In this document: piece by piece, positions 10,901 to 34,561 of the stretch | Numbering within the stretch: position 1 is the stretch's first letter | Layout of the letters: the number at the start of each line of letters is the position of its first letter | Source: Bugula neritina | Taxonomy: Eukaryota; Bryozoa; Gymnolaemata; Cheilostomatida; Bugulidae | NCBI GenBank assembly: GCA_964035545.1 | Contig: OZ037767.1 | Span: forward strand, 31,849,128-31,913,127 | Length of the DNA: 64,000 bases | Direction: 5' to 3' | Notes under the pieces: model-generated | Told to the model about the DNA's origin: nothing | The model's input: only the letters and a program-made list of their open reading frames with translations | Databases searched by the model: none | Translations under genes and position numbers: made by a program

Positions 10901-13270
10901 ACTCACTCACTTACAGTCTAGCTGACCGTGTGTTTTGTTGCTTCCAGAGGGTGACTTACTTGAAACAGATAGAATGGCTTGACCCTCAGACTAGAGGAGT
11001 GTTTGTAGAGTTTAATTTGTACAACTCAGCAGTCAACCTCTTTGCTGTCTCTTATATTCTCTTTGAGTTCTTGGGAACTGGAGGTAAGAAACTTTACCAA
11101 CTTGTTCAAATTAGTGTCTATCAAATAATATTTACATACTGGGCTATTATATAGTGTTACACTTTAGACTTTGTTCTATATTGTGTTACACTCTAGCCTC
11201 TGTTCTGTGTTGTGTTACACTTTAGCCTACGTTCTATGTTGTGTTACACTCTAGCCTACGTTTTATGTTGTGTTACACTCTAGCCTCTGTTCTGTGTTGT
11301 GTTACCCTCTAGCCTACGTTCTATGTTGTGTTACACTTTAGCCTACGTTCTATGTTGTGTTACACTCTAGCCTACGTTCTATGTTGTGTTACACTCTAGC
11401 CTACGTTCTATGTTGTGTTACACTTTAGCCTACGTTCTATGTTACGCTTTGTGTTCCAGCTGTGGAGGCCTCCTACAAAGTGCAAGTGTTTCGGCTGGAT
11501 AGGTACATTGGGTCACAGGCTCTGACGGCTATCGTGGCAGAGGTCCTCACCACCCTCTTCTTCATCTTCTATTTAGTGAGAGAAGTCAAAAGCATACGGC
11601 GGTTGAAGAAGGAATATTTCAAGGTACGTGCATTCTCAGGGTTGTCCGTTCAACTCTTACTGGTACGTCTGCTAATGTGACCTTTAACCTTTTTAGTTAA
11701 TATTCTATATCTCACTATTTCTACATGATTACAGAGTGCTTGGAACAAGTTTGAAATCTTGGTGTTGGCTGGCTGTTTCTTCTCCCTCATAATCTACATT
11801 GCTAGACTCGTCATCGGTCTAACTACTATGAAGAGGTTTCGGGAGAACAAGACAATATTTCATAATTTTCAGATGGCTTCGGGCATTGATGAGGTGAATT
11901 ATTTGTTAAGATAATATAGTCGTATTACTAGATATATGCTATTGTGTAGTTGTATAATATAGTCGTATTACTAGATATATGCTATTGTGTAGTTGTATAA
12001 TATAGTCGTATTACTAGATATATGCTATTGTGTAGTTGTATAATATAGTCGTATTACTAGATATATGCTATTGTGTAGTTGTATAATATAGTCGTATTAC
12101 TAGATATATGCTACTGTGTAGCCGTATAATATAGTCGTATTACTAGATATATGCTACTGTGTAGTCGTATAATATAGTCGTATAATATAGTCCTATTACT
12201 AGATTATATATGCTGGTGTATTTGTAGATATACGGGTTTACTATTGCCTTCATTCTCTTCGCGGCTACCGTCAAGTTTACCAAACTACTCAGGTTCAACA
12301 AACGAATCATGACCCTCGCCATCTCCATGGTGGGAATACTGAAACCTCTCATCTCCTTCAGTCTGGTGTTTGGTGTCACTTTCTTTGCCTTTGCCCAGAT
12401 GTCTTACATGATCTTTGTCAACTCTTTGCTAGAGTTTAGCACCTTCATGAACTCTGCTAACACCCTGTTCTCTATGATGTTGAGTGAGTCTTGTCTCCTA
12501 TATACTATATACTATATACTATATGCTATATACTATGCTATATACTATACACTACATACTATGCTATATACTATATACTATGCTATATACTATGCTATAT
12601 ACTATGCTAAAGTATACTAATTGTCTTACTTTATTCTCGTAGACAAATTTGACTACCCTGTGTTAGAAGCTGCCAACCCTGTGTTTGCTCCAATCATATT
12701 TCTTGCCTTTGTGTTGATGATGACAATGACTCTACTTAACTTCATGGTCACAATTATACTCGACACGTACACGGAGATTCGGGATGAGCTCATGCAGCAG
12801 GTAATATATATGATAGAGTACAGAGTATATATGATAGCATACAGAGTATATATGATAGAGTACAGAGTATATATAATAGCATACAGAGTATATATAATAT
12901 GATACAGGAAAACGAGTACGAAATGGTGTCATTCATAACCGGCCGAATTAAAGGATTGTTCGGCGCTGCACCTCCACCTGATTTGCCAAAGATGAGAAGT
13001 GAAAATGAAGGTTTTGTTGATGGTAAGATTGTTATTATCACGTGCCAGAGATAGACTGTTATTCTTGGGTTGCCATAGAAACTAAATGTTAATTATTACT
13101 CGACAGACAAAGACGTGGAGTTGTCTTCTCGAATCGAAGAGCTGATGGAGAGGTTCATGGACATCGTGGTCTCCGACCCTCGACAGAGAGAGCTGGCAAA
13201 CGCCTTCGAGCAGAGAAAGAAGTTTCTGAAGCGAGGTGTTGGAATCAACAAGAAAATTGTTAGCGGATAA
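907..13270 (+). CDS. Polycystin-1-like membrane protein, 3' part (5' end outside window)
   Basis: Exons: 907-1055, 1167-1325, 1407-1564, 1775-1917, 2087-2181, 2518-2698, 3340-3585, 3996-4152, 4271-4403, 4911-5159, 5319-5351 (microexon, less sure), 5603-5743, 6099-6257, 6611-6799, 7322-7729, 8182-8353, 9260-9373, 9493-9638, 10948-11083, 11460-11623, 11735-11893, 12228-12483, 12643-12800, 12908-13022, 13107-13270. All have AG/GT borders and consistent phase, giving about 1,394 visible residues. Order: Thr-rich linker, GPS, TM1, PLAT, the family signature [19 protein letters not shown], further TM helices, TOP domain, the channel-domain signature [18 protein letters not shown], pore/S6 and a charged C-terminal helix. 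This is the polycystin-1/PKD1L/PKDREJ layout, an 11-TM receptor-like partner of PKD2-type cation channels in cilia or plasma membrane. Which PKD1 subfamily it belongs to cannot be decided, since the N-terminal ectodomain lies upstream. Nearly every intron holds a tandem array. Confidence 0.93.
2087..2698 (+). CDS. Polycystin-1-like: GPS motif with altered cleavage tripeptide
   Basis: Exons 2087-2181 and 2518-2698 give the GPS pattern: CKVWN, then SWETEGC, then THCIC. Thus four Cys and both Trp are present. The canonical cleavage context after the last Cys, xHL(T/S), reads TQLE instead. His is Gln and the Thr/Ser nucleophile is Glu, so autoproteolysis is not expected. A Pro/Glu-rich spacer follows before TM1. 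Confidence 0.8.
2194..2330. repeat. 34-bp repeat, ~4 copies
   Basis: Unit contains CACCAGACTACAAGACT; intron after 2181. Confidence 0.9.
2716..3325. repeat. 22-bp minisatellite
   Basis: About 28 copies of GTATATGATAGTCATACG-type units filling the intron 2699-3339; GATAGT and CATAGT variants occupy separate halves. Confidence 0.93.
3340..4403 (+). CDS. Polycystin-1-like: first TM helix and PLAT domain
   Basis: Exon 3340-3585 encodes TM1 (about [17 protein letters not shown]) followed by a basic/acidic stop-transfer and the start of PLAT ([16 protein letters not shown]). Exons 3996-4152 and 4271-4403 complete [15 protein letters not shown], the acidic loop, then [19 protein letters not shown], which is the strongly conserved PLAT core. 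PLAT is an intracellular lipid/protein-binding beta sandwich placed after TM1 in all polycystin-1 relatives. Confidence 0.93.
3578..3978. repeat. 20-bp minisatellite duplicating an exon/intron junction
   Basis: About 20 copies of GTAACACTATACTAGCTCAG. The real exon ends CTAGCTCAG and its donor is GTAACA, so each unit repeats the last nine exonic bases plus the donor. Confidence 0.95.
4430..4890. repeat. 11-bp minisatellite
   Basis: About 42 copies of CTCTGTAACTA in intron 4404-4910. Confidence 0.93.
4911..7729 (+). CDS. Polycystin-1-like: TM helices 2-5 and intracellular loops
   Basis: Exon 4911-5159 has the family signature [19 protein letters not shown] followed by a TM helix ([17 protein letters not shown]). 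Exon 5603-5743 encodes [20 protein letters not shown] and a TM. Exon 6099-6257 is a soluble acidic loop, 6611-6799 holds two hydrophobic helices, and 7322-7729 starts with a TM end, continues with a highly charged loop (RRRLRRFTK), and ends with the [19 protein letters not shown] that precedes the TOP domain. The 33-bp microexon at 5319-5351 keeps frame ([11 protein letters not shown]) but rests only on splice-site appearance. Confidence 0.85.
5405..5595. repeat. ~33-bp AT-rich repeat
   Basis: Five copies around TGTTTATTGTTACATTATAT in the intron before exon 5603. Confidence 0.85.
5744..6005. repeat. 19-bp minisatellite starting at the splice donor
   Basis: About 14 copies of TATGTCCCACCTTGTAAAC. 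The first unit is the donor itself (AAG|GTATGTCCC). Confidence 0.93.
6258..6570. repeat. 18-bp minisatellite of perfect donors
   Basis: About 17 copies of GTGAGTGAGATACTGATA. The first copy is the actual 5' splice site after exon 6099-6257; only three G-to-A type changes were noticed. Confidence 0.96.
6965..7312. repeat. 12/24-bp minisatellite
   Basis: Alternating TTTATGTCATGC and TTTATGTCACAC units up to the acceptor of exon 7322. Confidence 0.93.
7752..8155. repeat. 24-bp minisatellite
   Basis: About 17 copies of TAGCTGTATATACTTACC-containing units in intron 7730-8181. It stays open in frame with the upstream exon, creating a false ORF extension. Confidence 0.93.
8182..13270 (+). CDS. Polycystin-1-like: TOP domain, channel-like TM region and coiled-coil tail
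   Basis: Exons 8182-9638 encode the extracellular polycystin (TOP) domain, with [19 protein letters not shown] and the three-leaf-clover end GGGYVFELS. Exons 10948-12800 encode [17 protein letters not shown], the voltage-sensor-like helices, the S4-S5-like [10 protein letters not shown], the pore-helix region and S6 ([16 protein letters not shown]). The pore stretch reads LNKFDYP rather than the LGD filter of PKD2, as usual for polycystin-1 proteins. The last two exons encode a charged helical tail ending KKIVSG and stop TAA at 13268-13270; heptad-like Leu/Ile spacing suggests a coiled coil. Confidence 0.92.
8405..9245. repeat. ~20-bp minisatellite with higher-order copies
   Basis: Units of AGAGTAGATGGTATGTAGAT and variants. 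A rare variant (TATGTAGGTATAGCG) recurs about 231 bp apart, showing block duplication. Confidence 0.92.
9645..10808. repeat. 21-bp minisatellite with ~502-bp higher-order repeat
   Basis: About 55 copies of CTAGTTCTCTCTAACTAACT-type units. A shortened unit at 9811 recurs at 10313, and TAGCTAAC variants follow at matching offsets, so a block of about 24 units was duplicated. Confidence 0.93.
11150..11450. repeat. 29-bp minisatellite
   Basis: About ten copies containing GTTGTGTTACACTCTAGCC in intron 11084-11459. Confidence 0.92.
11915..12190. repeat. ~43-bp minisatellite
   Basis: About six copies containing TATAGTCGTATTACTAGATA in intron 11894-12227. Confidence 0.92.
12495..12605. repeat. ATACTATGCTAT-type repeat
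   Basis: Short degenerate array in intron 12484-12642. Confidence 0.85.
12801..12907. repeat. Whole-intron repeat with iterated acceptor-like ends
   Basis: Five units of ATATATGATAGAGTACAGAG type run from donor to acceptor. Each contains (G/A)TACAG, like the real 3' splice site GATACAG. Confidence 0.85.
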
Positions 13271-13446
13271 AGTGGCGTGTGATTTGGGTTAAATATAAAA
13301 CTGTATTTCTACTAGTATGCACTAACACTGGGACTTCTCTTCTTCATTATTACCTTATTATATGTGTGTTCTTAATTCTACCTGTTTTTTCACATGAGCA
13401 TATATTTTTTTAAAAATGACAATGCCTAAAGCGCAGCAAAGTTGAT

Positions 13447-13452
13447 TTTATT
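13447..13452 (-). terminator. Candidate poly(A) signal of aGPCR-A
   Basis: TTTATT on the plus strand is AATAAA on the minus strand, about 275 bp beyond the aGPCR-A stop codon. It sits inside the predicted 3' UTR of the converging gene. Confidence 0.45.
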
Positions 13453-13481
13453 TTATATCTTTTTAAGTTTATTTTGGCATA

Positions 13482-13487
13482 AATAAA
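13482..13487 (+). terminator. Candidate poly(A) signal of the polycystin-1-like gene
   Basis: AATAAA lies 212 bp after the stop codon in an AT-rich stretch. It lies beyond the opposing signal of the minus-strand gene, so the two 3' UTRs should overlap. Confidence 0.55.
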
Positions 13488-13726
13488 ACCAAAATCAAAA
13501 TTGGCCCTACTCTGCTTGAATATTTAATATGTGTGATTTACAGGCATGTGAACTAACATTGATAGCTATGGGATAATACGTCACTTGTGACACTTCATAA
13601 ATAAGATGTATCACTCCACTGTTAGCGATACTTACACAAGTCACAACTAATTACAAAGTTGGTGTAATGTGCTGTGATAACTATAATATAACTTGTCAGC
13701 TAGCGTTAATTTTTCCACATAAATAT

Positions 13727-26996
<13,270 letters not shown>

Positions 26997-27000
26997 GAGC

Positions 27001-28432
27001 TAACAGAATACTATACACACGGCTTGAGTAGAACTCGTCTAGTGAGTAAATGTTTCTCAGCAGAAGACTGTGTCATGAGTGAGTTTTATGGCCCTTCAGC
27101 TGTTAAGAAGACCACTTAAACTGGGTGGGTCATATATCTAGAGAACTGCGTCTACCTCTAGCTACGAGGGGGTGGAGATGAGAAGAGGGAGGGGGGTAAT
27201 CATCAACTAGGATCTCCGTATTGCCTTATTGAATAATTACACCATAAAACTCTAAACTAGTAGTTAGTATTTGGTGTACAGTATTTAGCCAGGTGGGAGA
27301 TGTATTTTGCATTTGTTCACTCTATGTTGTCATAGCAGTCTCTTAATATGACGGTTGTTTTTGCTTTGTTCTAATCACAGACCTACGTTGTTCTTCTTCG
27401 TACTTAGCCTTGTTCGCCAGATATCTTTGTCCCTATCCATCTTCTATATATTTGCTTCACAGTGTCTTTAAACCTCAATCAGGGCCTTCTTCGGTCACAC
27501 TTACCCTCTTTCAGCTGTGAGCAGACAAGTTGTCAAGGTAAATAGTTATGGTCCATCCTTTTGAGATGTCCTAGCCATCTCAAGTTCATCTGAATGAGGA
27601 TAGATTCTAAAGCCGGTAAACTGGCGCTCTTTAGCACTTCATGGTTTGTAGTTTTGCTCCCCCATTTATTTAATAACAAAGGCCTGGTTTTATGGAGAAC
27701 AAGCTAAAAAATATAGTTACCACCAAAAATTTTGTAAATTAATCTCGTGGCCGGAGTAAATAAGTGAAGCAGAAAAGAATATAAAATTTGACAGCTACAA
27801 TAAGCTATAAGCTGTTACGATATCAAACAGCTATGTAGATAAGGGAAAGCTGATTACAGAGATGAAACAAAGCATGGAAATTATTTGGGAATTATTTCTT
27901 CGCACAATAAGATATATAGCTTCTGTAAGCAACCAATCTAAACATATAATATTATGACCTATCAAAGTAATATTATGATATATCCTCATATTACTAAGAT
28001 ATACAGGCGTGAAGCAAATATTGCAGGTTTGTTAAGGGTCATCCTCTTATCTTATCTGTAAGTAATTGAGCCATCAGTTTCCTGGGACATTTATTACTTT
28101 ATAGTACTGGATGCGTAGCACACGTAGTGAAGTACACTTGGCATCACCCATTAGTCTAAGCTCTACTCAATAGTCTGAGCTCTACTCAATAGGGGGGTCT
28201 ACTCAGTGAGATACAGACAGTGGGAGCGGATAAGTAAGAGACCTAGGGCGTGAAACTAATCATGTTATACAACATATAATAAATTAGTAATACCGCATAC
28301 TAGAAAACATTTCAACAGGAAGTATCTGCCATATATCTCACAAGGCATTCCCGATCTTTCACTAGTTATTTTATAGAATACTATTTAAAGGCTATGGTGG
28401 AGTAAAAGTTACAGCAATTCGGTTTATTGGAA
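27001..28432. other. Intergenic between aGPCR-A start and aGPCR-B end
   Basis: Should hold the aGPCR-A promoter and 5' UTR, but no TATA or other element could be fixed. Apart from the LINE remnant at 27350-27600 and some G-rich tracts near 27180 I see nothing coding. Confidence 0.5.
27350..27600 (-). pseudogene. Decayed non-LTR retrotransposon (LINE) 3' ORF fragment
   Basis: On the minus strand the translation gives NLRWLGHLKRMD, QLKEGKCDRRRP and LRFKDTVKQIY, interrupted by in-frame stops. This matches the RWxGHxxRMxxxxxPKQ...GKRxxGRPxLRFKDxxK pattern common at the end of invertebrate CR1/RTE-type reverse-transcriptase ORFs. It lies between the two receptor genes and is clearly non-functional. 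Confidence 0.6.
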
Positions 28433-28438
28433 AATTCA
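28433..28438 (-). terminator. Candidate poly(A) signal of aGPCR-B
   Basis: TTTATT on plus (AATAAA on minus), 288 bp beyond the stop codon at 28726-28728. Confidence 0.4.
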
Positions 28439-28725
28439 TACCATATAAAAGTATAACAGAATGCTTGAAATTTAAATTATTATGTACATTAAAATTATAC
28501 CATAAAACGACAAAATAGCTTGCAATTATACCTTATGGAATGCATTCACTGAGAACTCGTATAAAAATAAAAAGTATGAAGTCTAATTGAATGACGGAAT
28601 ATCATCACAGCTCAAGCATGATTTGGGTTAAATAGTCCCCAGATAAAATTAGAAGGGTATTGAATGCTGATGTATTATATAATATTGCATAGATAGAGTG
28701 CATAGAGTTAACCACCAAGTAAATT

Positions 28726-31700
28726 CTATACACTGCTATCTCTCCCCAGCTTCTCCAAGTGCAAGACGTTGAGCTCTAACTGAATGTCGTCTGAGTGAAT
28801 GTTCTGAGATGATGAGTCACTGTATGACTCACCATCGTCTGCTAGTTCGCTCTCTCTGTCTGCCAAGTCAACTGCCTTCTGGTGAAGATCTGCTGCACTA
28901 TGTAGAGGTGTAAATGAGGGTTTCTGGTCACTCATAGAAGACTCCAGAGTTGTTTGACTGACACTAATGTTGTACTTGCCGGTGTGACCTGTGAACACAC
29001 CTGTGAGTTAGTATACTTGGATAATTTATACTCATGAAATCACAAAGACTATGATAGGTTGAAGTGAACATAACACAAGCAGTGTTATTGTGTTGAAGAT
29101 GGTGTAGTATAATCAACACGTATCTACAGACAGTTGGTGTAATGTGCAGACATGCAGACACACAGACAGACACAATCACATTCAATGAGCAGTCAAATAG
29201 GATGGGAGGGATAGTTTGGGACACTGTTAGATTCTTTCTAAATGTTGGTTTGTGATGGAACTTGGGGTAGACTGAGACTTGCACTTATGCAACACCAGCG
29301 GGAGAAATCAATAATTTCAAGATTTAGAACAGCTAGCAGCACCAATACAGTTATCATATTGACTATTGATTGAACCCTTTAGCACCCAGCTCTACACGTG
29401 TAATAGAGTACTACACACAACTCTACACATGTGATAGAGTACTACACACAACTCTACACATGTGATAGAGTACTACACACAACTCTACACATGTGATAGA
29501 GTACTACACACAACTCTACACATGTGTGATAGAGTACTACACACAACTCTACACATGTGTGATAGAGTACTACACACAACTCTACACATGTGATAGAGTA
29601 TTACACACAACTCTACACATGTGTGATAGAGTACTACACACAACTCTACACATGTGATAGAGTACTACACACAACTCTACACATGTGATAGAGTATTACA
29701 CACAACTCTACACATGTGATAGAGTACTACACACAACTATACACATGTGATAGAGTACTACACACAACTCTATACGTGTGATAAAGTATTACACACAACT
29801 CTATACGTATGATAGCGTACTAAGGAATAATCTGATGGGACAACTCCAGGAAATCACTCTCTCAAGATCAGAAAGAAGACAAGCTGGATATTTGAAATGG
29901 TGAACATTCTTTTCCTTCTCTGTCAATTCACCCCATGTTCCCCTGTCAATCCACCCCACGTTCCCCTGTCAATCCACCCCACGTTCCCCTGTCAATCCAC
30001 CCCAGCTCTCCTTAGCCATAGATGACAACTTAAAAATGGCTTTGAATTTGAACCAATTTAATTTGAACAAGCTGTTGAATTCCAACTTCACAGCCAAGTC
30101 TTTATCTTAGCAGAACACTACTGAGGCGATGAACATTACAAAAAACTGAATAAAGTGAAAAGAATTTCCACCAATAGGAAGTTGGAAGAGGAAGTTAGCC
30201 TATCAACATTTCTTAGAAACACTTACGGTAAAACTTCCACCGAGTAAAAACATCTGCTGAAGAAATAGAGACATTGTTAGATTACCCACCACCTGCACAG
30301 CATTGCAACAGTCGGGTTGAGCGTCAGGTGCGTACAGGTATAGCAGTTTCACCTGTCGATCAGGTGAAATACCAGCATGCAAAGACTTTTACAGCCAATT
30401 AAAGGAGAAAGCTGTGCAAAACTGAAAGTCATTTTCTAATTTTTGAAAGCCATTTGCAGGAGTTGAGACAAATGCAAGTTTCTCCATAAATCTCTATACA
30501 ATACCACTTCCATATGTGTTACGGAATACAAGAATTCTTGTTTAAGTTGAACGACCTTGACCCCCAGAACGACCTTGACCCCCAGAACGTTAAACAGAGT
30601 GGGAATCACACGACAGCCATGTTTTCACCACTTTTTTAATTATTCACAGTAAGGGAGGTGGAAAGACCAAATTAGTTATTAGAAATTTTAGGTGTTTAAA
30701 TACAATGAAAAGAAAAATGAAAATAAATTTATTAGTAAGGGTTGATAAACTGAGTAGAGATGAGAGCGGAGTTGGAGATTACCATCCATAATCCATTGTA
30801 ACAAGTCGAAGTGGAACTAAAACATGTTCAGATGGGAGTTATATCTACCTCTACTTCTCCCTACTTAGACTTAGGAACAGATGTGTGTTGGCACTGAACT
30901 CACTAATAACTATTAGTTAATAACTACTAGTTAATAACTACTAGTTATTAACTACTAGTTATTAACTAGTAGTTATTAACTAGAGACCCAGGTTACGGAA
31001 TACAATGTAGACCCTCTGCCTGAGCAAACTGGAGCTGCATGGTTTGAGACTTGGACCAGTAACAGAGACAAGCTGAGTTATCTACTTCCATCACTTACTG
31101 ATATTGGGAAACCCTCATAGAATACAGAACAATCATAATATACTCTACTAGATAAATACCTAGGTCTTCCACAAACCAATGACTAAGTTGATATTACATT
31201 TTCAAACTCAAACCAAATTGCTCAAGTTTAATTTCTGTTTGTGACTTTAGAATGTCTTATCATAGCAAATTCAAGTTGACCTGCAGTATGAGATAGAGAT
31301 ATCTGGTTAAATGTATCACTTTACCTGCTCATTCATAAACCTATTTAGGGGAGATAACTCAATTTAATACAGCTGGGCGATGCAATACGGTGAACGGAGA
31401 CCTGTAAGGCCTGGCCACACACTCGTGAGGATCACACGAAATTATCTATTTTACACGAAAACACAAGACGTACAATCAAATTTGAGAGAATTCATACGAA
31501 ATCGTGTTCGCTGGGTGCACCTACCGAAGACGGTGGACAAAAAAGCACAATTGACGATAAGCACCAATTGATTGGTCAATAGAATTTTAGCAACAGTGAT
31601 TATTTCAGTTCCACCACATTTTTGGCTTTGATAATCTTCAGCTGTTTGTATCTCGGACTATTTATTATGTGTTTTGTCCGTGGCTGGTCATAACGAGAGA

Positions 31701-34561
31701 ATAACTCATGAAAATATTTACACAAGTTTTGTGTGATTTTCATGAGTGTGTGGCCAGGCCTGTACTGTATAACTCCTAATAACTCAGCACTGATTCATTC
31801 AATAAAAGTGCTCTCTTCCTTGCTTGCCTTAATCATACCTTAACCCCCTAACTAAGCCCTAACCCCCTGACTAAGCCCTAACCCCCTGACTAAGCCCTAA
31901 CCACCTAACTAAGCCCTAACCCCCTGACTAAGCCCTAACCACCTAACTAAGCCCTAACCCCCTGACTAAGCCCTAACCTCTTAACTAAGCCCTAACCCCC
32001 TGACTAAGCCCTAACCACCTAACTAAGCCCTAACCCCCTGACTAAGCCCTAACCCCCTAACTAAGCCCTAACCAAGCCCTAACCCCCTAACTAAGCCCTA
32101 GCCCATAATCATGCTTCAACATCTCTCTATATTGCTATTACACCAATTTTGCTCAAATGTGTTTGACTCATTATGAATGTCAAATGATTGAAGTCATTTT
32201 TACCTGAAATACTGGCAGCAAATATTATACAAGAGTTAAAGTGATTACGTAATCATACAACACTCACCACCTAATTTATTTTTGAATACTGGGCTGTGTG
32301 AGTTAGTAGACTTTTCCAGAGACAAGTGAGAAGTGGTAGTACTTTCTCTTTGTTTCTGAGTTAACTTCACGGTATTAGCTGTAACAGATACAGAACTGTA
32401 TACATGGTAACTGTAACAGATACAGAACTGTATACATGGTAACTGTAACCGATACATAACTGTATACATATTAGCTGTAACAGATACATAACTGTATACA
32501 TATTAGCTGTAACAGATACAGTACTGTATACATATCAACTGTAACAGATACAGTACTGTATACATGTTAACTGTAACAGATTCATAACTGTATACATATT
32601 AACTGTAACAGATACAGTACTGTATACATATTAACTGTAACAGATACAGAACTGTATACATGGTAACTGTAACAGATACAGAACTGTATACACATTAGCT
32701 GTAACAGATACAGAACTGTATACATGTTAACTGTAACAGATACAGAACTGTATACATGGTAACTGTAACAGATACAGAACTGTATACATGGTAACTGTAA
32801 TAAACACACATCTGCATATGAATTCAATAGAATGGAGACAATCTACTAGAAAATAGCCTTAGAGCTAACCTTGATGCCGGTGACTACTGGTGGACGTGTA
32901 GCCCCCCTCGTACTCGAAGCAAGGGCATGACTTCATCCAGGCCAGCTGGGCGTCTCTTTTGAGTATGCAGTAGAATATGAAGAGAAAGAACCCTTGAAGA
33001 GTGTTGCAGATGACAAAAAGGTAGCTGAATACTGGAGTGTTAGGGATGGCTTGTAGGGCTGTAACAGTGTGAGAAATATTATATGATAATAGTATACAAC
33101 TACTGTATTATATGATAATAATATACAACTACTGTATTATATGATAATAATATATTAATATGCCATGTGTCATCTGTCTTGCTCTACACACAAATCACTT
33201 GACAGTTACCTGCCATAGTCCATGTCAGTCCCAGCAAGACAAACACAGCAAGTGCCCCTCTCACTTGCTGTGACATGTTACTCCTCTTAGCCGTGTGACT
33301 GTCGGCATAGGTTGATCCTCGACGCCGTGTGGCTACTTTCAGTTTCTTCACGACCAACACAAAGGCCACTGTATTCATGATGATGACACAGCATATAGGT
33401 GCAAGCACCGCCCCAAAGAAGGCATGCGGTGTCAGCCAGCATCTGCAACAGAGCACTTGCTGTCACGTGTCAACAATAAACATGGAGTACAATCAAACTT
33501 TTCAGTGGCTAGAAACAGGAAGAGGAAGTGACTCACATCCTGTCGTTGATTGCCTGGTAGTTGTTGGTTCCGATACCTAGCGTTATTCCTACAATGACCA
33601 GCGGGACACCCCATCCAACCAGCATGATCTTGAGCATAAACCTCTTGAAGTATGCAAATACTAAAACCAAGGCTATGTACATGTAGAACGCTTCTATAGC
33701 CATCCATGTGAAGGAAGAAAGCAGCGAGTAGTGCAGGACAACTGCTATAATCTACAAAACGGGTCATTAAGAAGAAGCAATCAGCAAACTTGACTATACC
33801 ATTGCTTAGCAACAGATATACAACACAATGAAGTTATTCTATACCATTGCTTAGCAACAGATATACAACACAATGAAGTTATTCTATACCATTGCTTAGC
33901 AACAGATATATAGCACAGTGAAGTTATTCTATACCATTGCTTAGCAACAGATATATAGCACAGTGAAGTTATTCTATACCATTGCTTAGCAACAGATATA
34001 CAACACAGTGCAGTTATTCTATACCATCGCTTAGCAACAGATATACAACATAGAAGAGATATATGAAAGAGTGTGAAAGATGTATGAATAGTTACTTCTA
34101 CCTACCTTACATGCTACTTCATTATCTACAAACGCGGCGTTTGTCACCAGGACTAGGTTCAACAGTCCTAAGGCTACACACAAATTCATAAGTATTTTTG
34201 AAGGGTTGTCTTTTCTCAACTTTCTAAAATGATTATTACACAAGGAAAACGTAGCATGAAAATAGGAATGTAAAATACCAAAATATAAAAAACATACTTT
34301 TAGTAGTTTTTAGGTTCTATTGACAATTTGAAATCAACTACATTATTGTTTGACAGAGATTGCTTAGTGTAAGTTAGTAACTTACTTCTTATACTGACTT
34401 CTTATACTTACTTGGTGTAAGTTAGCAACTTACTTGTGTTTAATATAAGTGATCAGAGTGATGAGGATTCCAGCCAATGAAATCGCACATCCTACGTAAG
34501 TTATTATAGTCAATATGTCGTTATCTCTGTCGGATATTTCTTCATCGAAAGGATTTACATC
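28726..34561 (-). CDS. aGPCR-B seven-TM region and cytoplasmic tail
   Basis: TM1 34434-34561 (DILTIITYVGCAISLAGI), TM2 34106-34223, TM3-4 33537-33751, TM5-6 33210-33442 (starts CWLTPHAFFG, ends LLGLTWTMA), TM7 32870-33058, then two tail exons 32268-32378 and 28726-28988 separated by a 3.3-kb intron. The tail is Ser/Thr-rich with acidic clusters. Compared with aGPCR-A the TM domain keeps only family-level similarity, in contrast with the GAIN/GPS. Confidence 0.9.
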
